Shown here piece by piece: positions 5,005-5,685 of a stretch of 5,685 nt of DNA. Below the pieces are notes generated by a model. That model had not been told where the DNA came from. It was given only the letters and a program-made list of their open reading frames with translations, and searched no databases. The stretch covers positions 1 through 5,685 of the forward strand of contig DGXM01000025.1 of NCBI GenBank assembly GCA_002396325.1. The letters run 5' to 3'. Made by a program: the position numbers and the translations under genes. The DNA comes from Treponema sp. UBA4232. GTDB taxonomy: Bacteria; Spirochaetota; Spirochaetia; Treponematales; Treponemataceae. Position 1 is the first letter of the stretch, and each line of letters begins with the position of its first letter.

Positions 5005-5685
5005 CTACTCGTATTTTTCAAAATGATTTTTTAATTCAGCATAAACCTTTTCACTAGGATTTTCGCTGATAAGGCTTCCCAGTGCTTTTTCAAAAATGCT
5101 TGTGTTGTAAAATTTGTCGATGTCGTAATCACTTGTATATCCCAAATTCACCAGAACATCCTTGAGATTTTTTGTTCCCTGCTTGTCGGGATCGGGACTT
5201 GAAAGACTGTATCCGCCGTACACTTCCGTCTCGATATAATCCTGGTCAATGTCGATGTATTTTTTTACATCGGCAATCGTCTTTGAATGATTGTCCTGAT
5301 AGAATTTGTATGCCTTTATCAATGCACGCTCAAAGGAGAGATATGCATCGGCATTTTTACTCAGTGAGGAAGTCGGTGCGACCTGACGGCAGCATGGCTG
5401 GTTTTCAAGAGCCGGTTCATTAGAGCAGTAGTAGACCACATTGTAGCCCTGTCCTTTTGCAAGCGAAGCATAAGGTGAGTAAACGGAGCATGCATCAATG
5501 GAGTTATTCTGCAATGCATTGAACGCATCCTTCTGGCTGTCAAAGTAAATGATGTTCACTTTGTCCTCGCCTTCGCCCACTTCTATATTTGCATTCTTCA
5601 GCAACAGTAAAAGTTCTGCATCCTGTACGGAGTTCTTTACGGAAGCAACATTTCTTCCCTTTAATATCTGCACGCCCAGATTGTC
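5005..5685 (-). CDS. ABC transporter substrate-binding protein, NMT1/SsuA-like, partial (5' end outside the window)
   Basis: C-terminal 226 residues of the periplasmic or lipid-anchored binding protein of the importer; family members have about 320-350, so roughly 100 residues, including the signal peptide, lie beyond position 5685. The frame is open to the edge. A GTG at 5673 is internal and not the start. Family features visible are KGRNVASVKNSVQDAELLL at the start of domain 2, FNALQNNSIDACSVYSPY (the x-x-I-D-A-x-x-x-x-x-P-Y hinge-side segment), and a C-terminal helical region. An adjacent Cys pair in QPCCRQV (5380-5400) lies where these proteins line the binding cleft; Cys clusters at this place occur in some NMT1/THI5-like proteins. 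The gene ends in tandem stops TAG TAA. The ligand is not identifiable: sulfonates, nitrate-like anions, thiamine-pyrimidine precursors and others are all within the family. Confidence 0.88.
   Translation of the reverse strand, partial: DNLGVQILKGRNVASVKNSVQDAELLLLLKNANIEVGEGEDKVNIIYFDSQKDAFNALQNNSIDACSVYSPYASLAKGQGYNVVYYCSNEPALENQPCCRQVAPTSSLSKNADAYLSFERALIKAYKFYQDNHSKTIADVKKYIDIDQDYIETEVYGGYSLSSPDPDKQGTKNLKDVLVNLGYTSDYDIDKFYNTSIFEKALGSLISENPSEKVYAELKNHFEKYE

Overview
The window reads as part of a mid-GC bacterial chromosome, probably an anaerobic fermenter. A spirochaete of the Treponema type is my best guess. The reasons are ferredoxin-linked ketoacid metabolism, an ORF6N-type fragment, Phe/Lys-rich coding with many homopolymer runs, and a GC-rich intergenic repeat that resembles (from memory only) repeats in treponeme genomes. 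The taxonomic call is inference; there is no rRNA or other marker.

All complete genes lie on the minus strand, so transcription runs from high to low coordinates. Region 1 (5685 to about 4130) is an ABC importer of the nitrate/sulfonate/taurine/NMT1 class: a substrate-binding protein cut by the window edge, an ATPase and, continuing to 3207, a permease with an N-terminal extension. A 78-nt spacer with hairpin potential separates the binding protein from the ATPase; only 13 nt separate ATPase and permease. Region 2 (3206-3056) is an intergenic gap largely filled by a GC-rich (about 65%) hairpin-prone element of about 99 bp bounded by short inverted repeats. Region 3 (3055-2258) is a metal-dependent amidohydrolase of the amidohydrolase_2 class. 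Region 4 (2257-2153) is an AT-rich spacer that probably holds the promoter of the next operon. Region 5 (2152-166) is a tightly overlapping porC-porD-porA set encoding the gamma, delta (2x[4Fe-4S]) and alpha subunits of a four-subunit 2-oxoacid:ferredoxin oxidoreductase, most like pyruvate:ferredoxin oxidoreductase.

Region 6 (165-1) is the oddest part. The TPP-binding beta subunit (porB) would be expected a few bases after porA. Instead there is a 165-nt spacer carrying, on the opposite strand, the first 29 codons of an ORF6N-domain gene that ends abruptly in a stop codon, plus a perfect 10-bp inverted repeat. At the very edge of the window a minus-strand Shine-Dalgarno sequence is followed by AAT, so porB may start with an ATG that straddles position 1. 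The simplest reading is that a degraded phage/mobile-gene fragment sits inside a por operon.

Functionally, the transporter imports an unknown small organic substrate, the amidohydrolase may process it or a derivative, and the Por complex oxidises a 2-oxoacid with CoA to acyl-CoA, CO2 and reduced ferredoxin. Whether the three blocks form one pathway cannot be decided from the window. I do not see a clearly new multi-gene system here; the leads worth following are the ORF6N remnant, the GC-rich repeat and the unusual permease.
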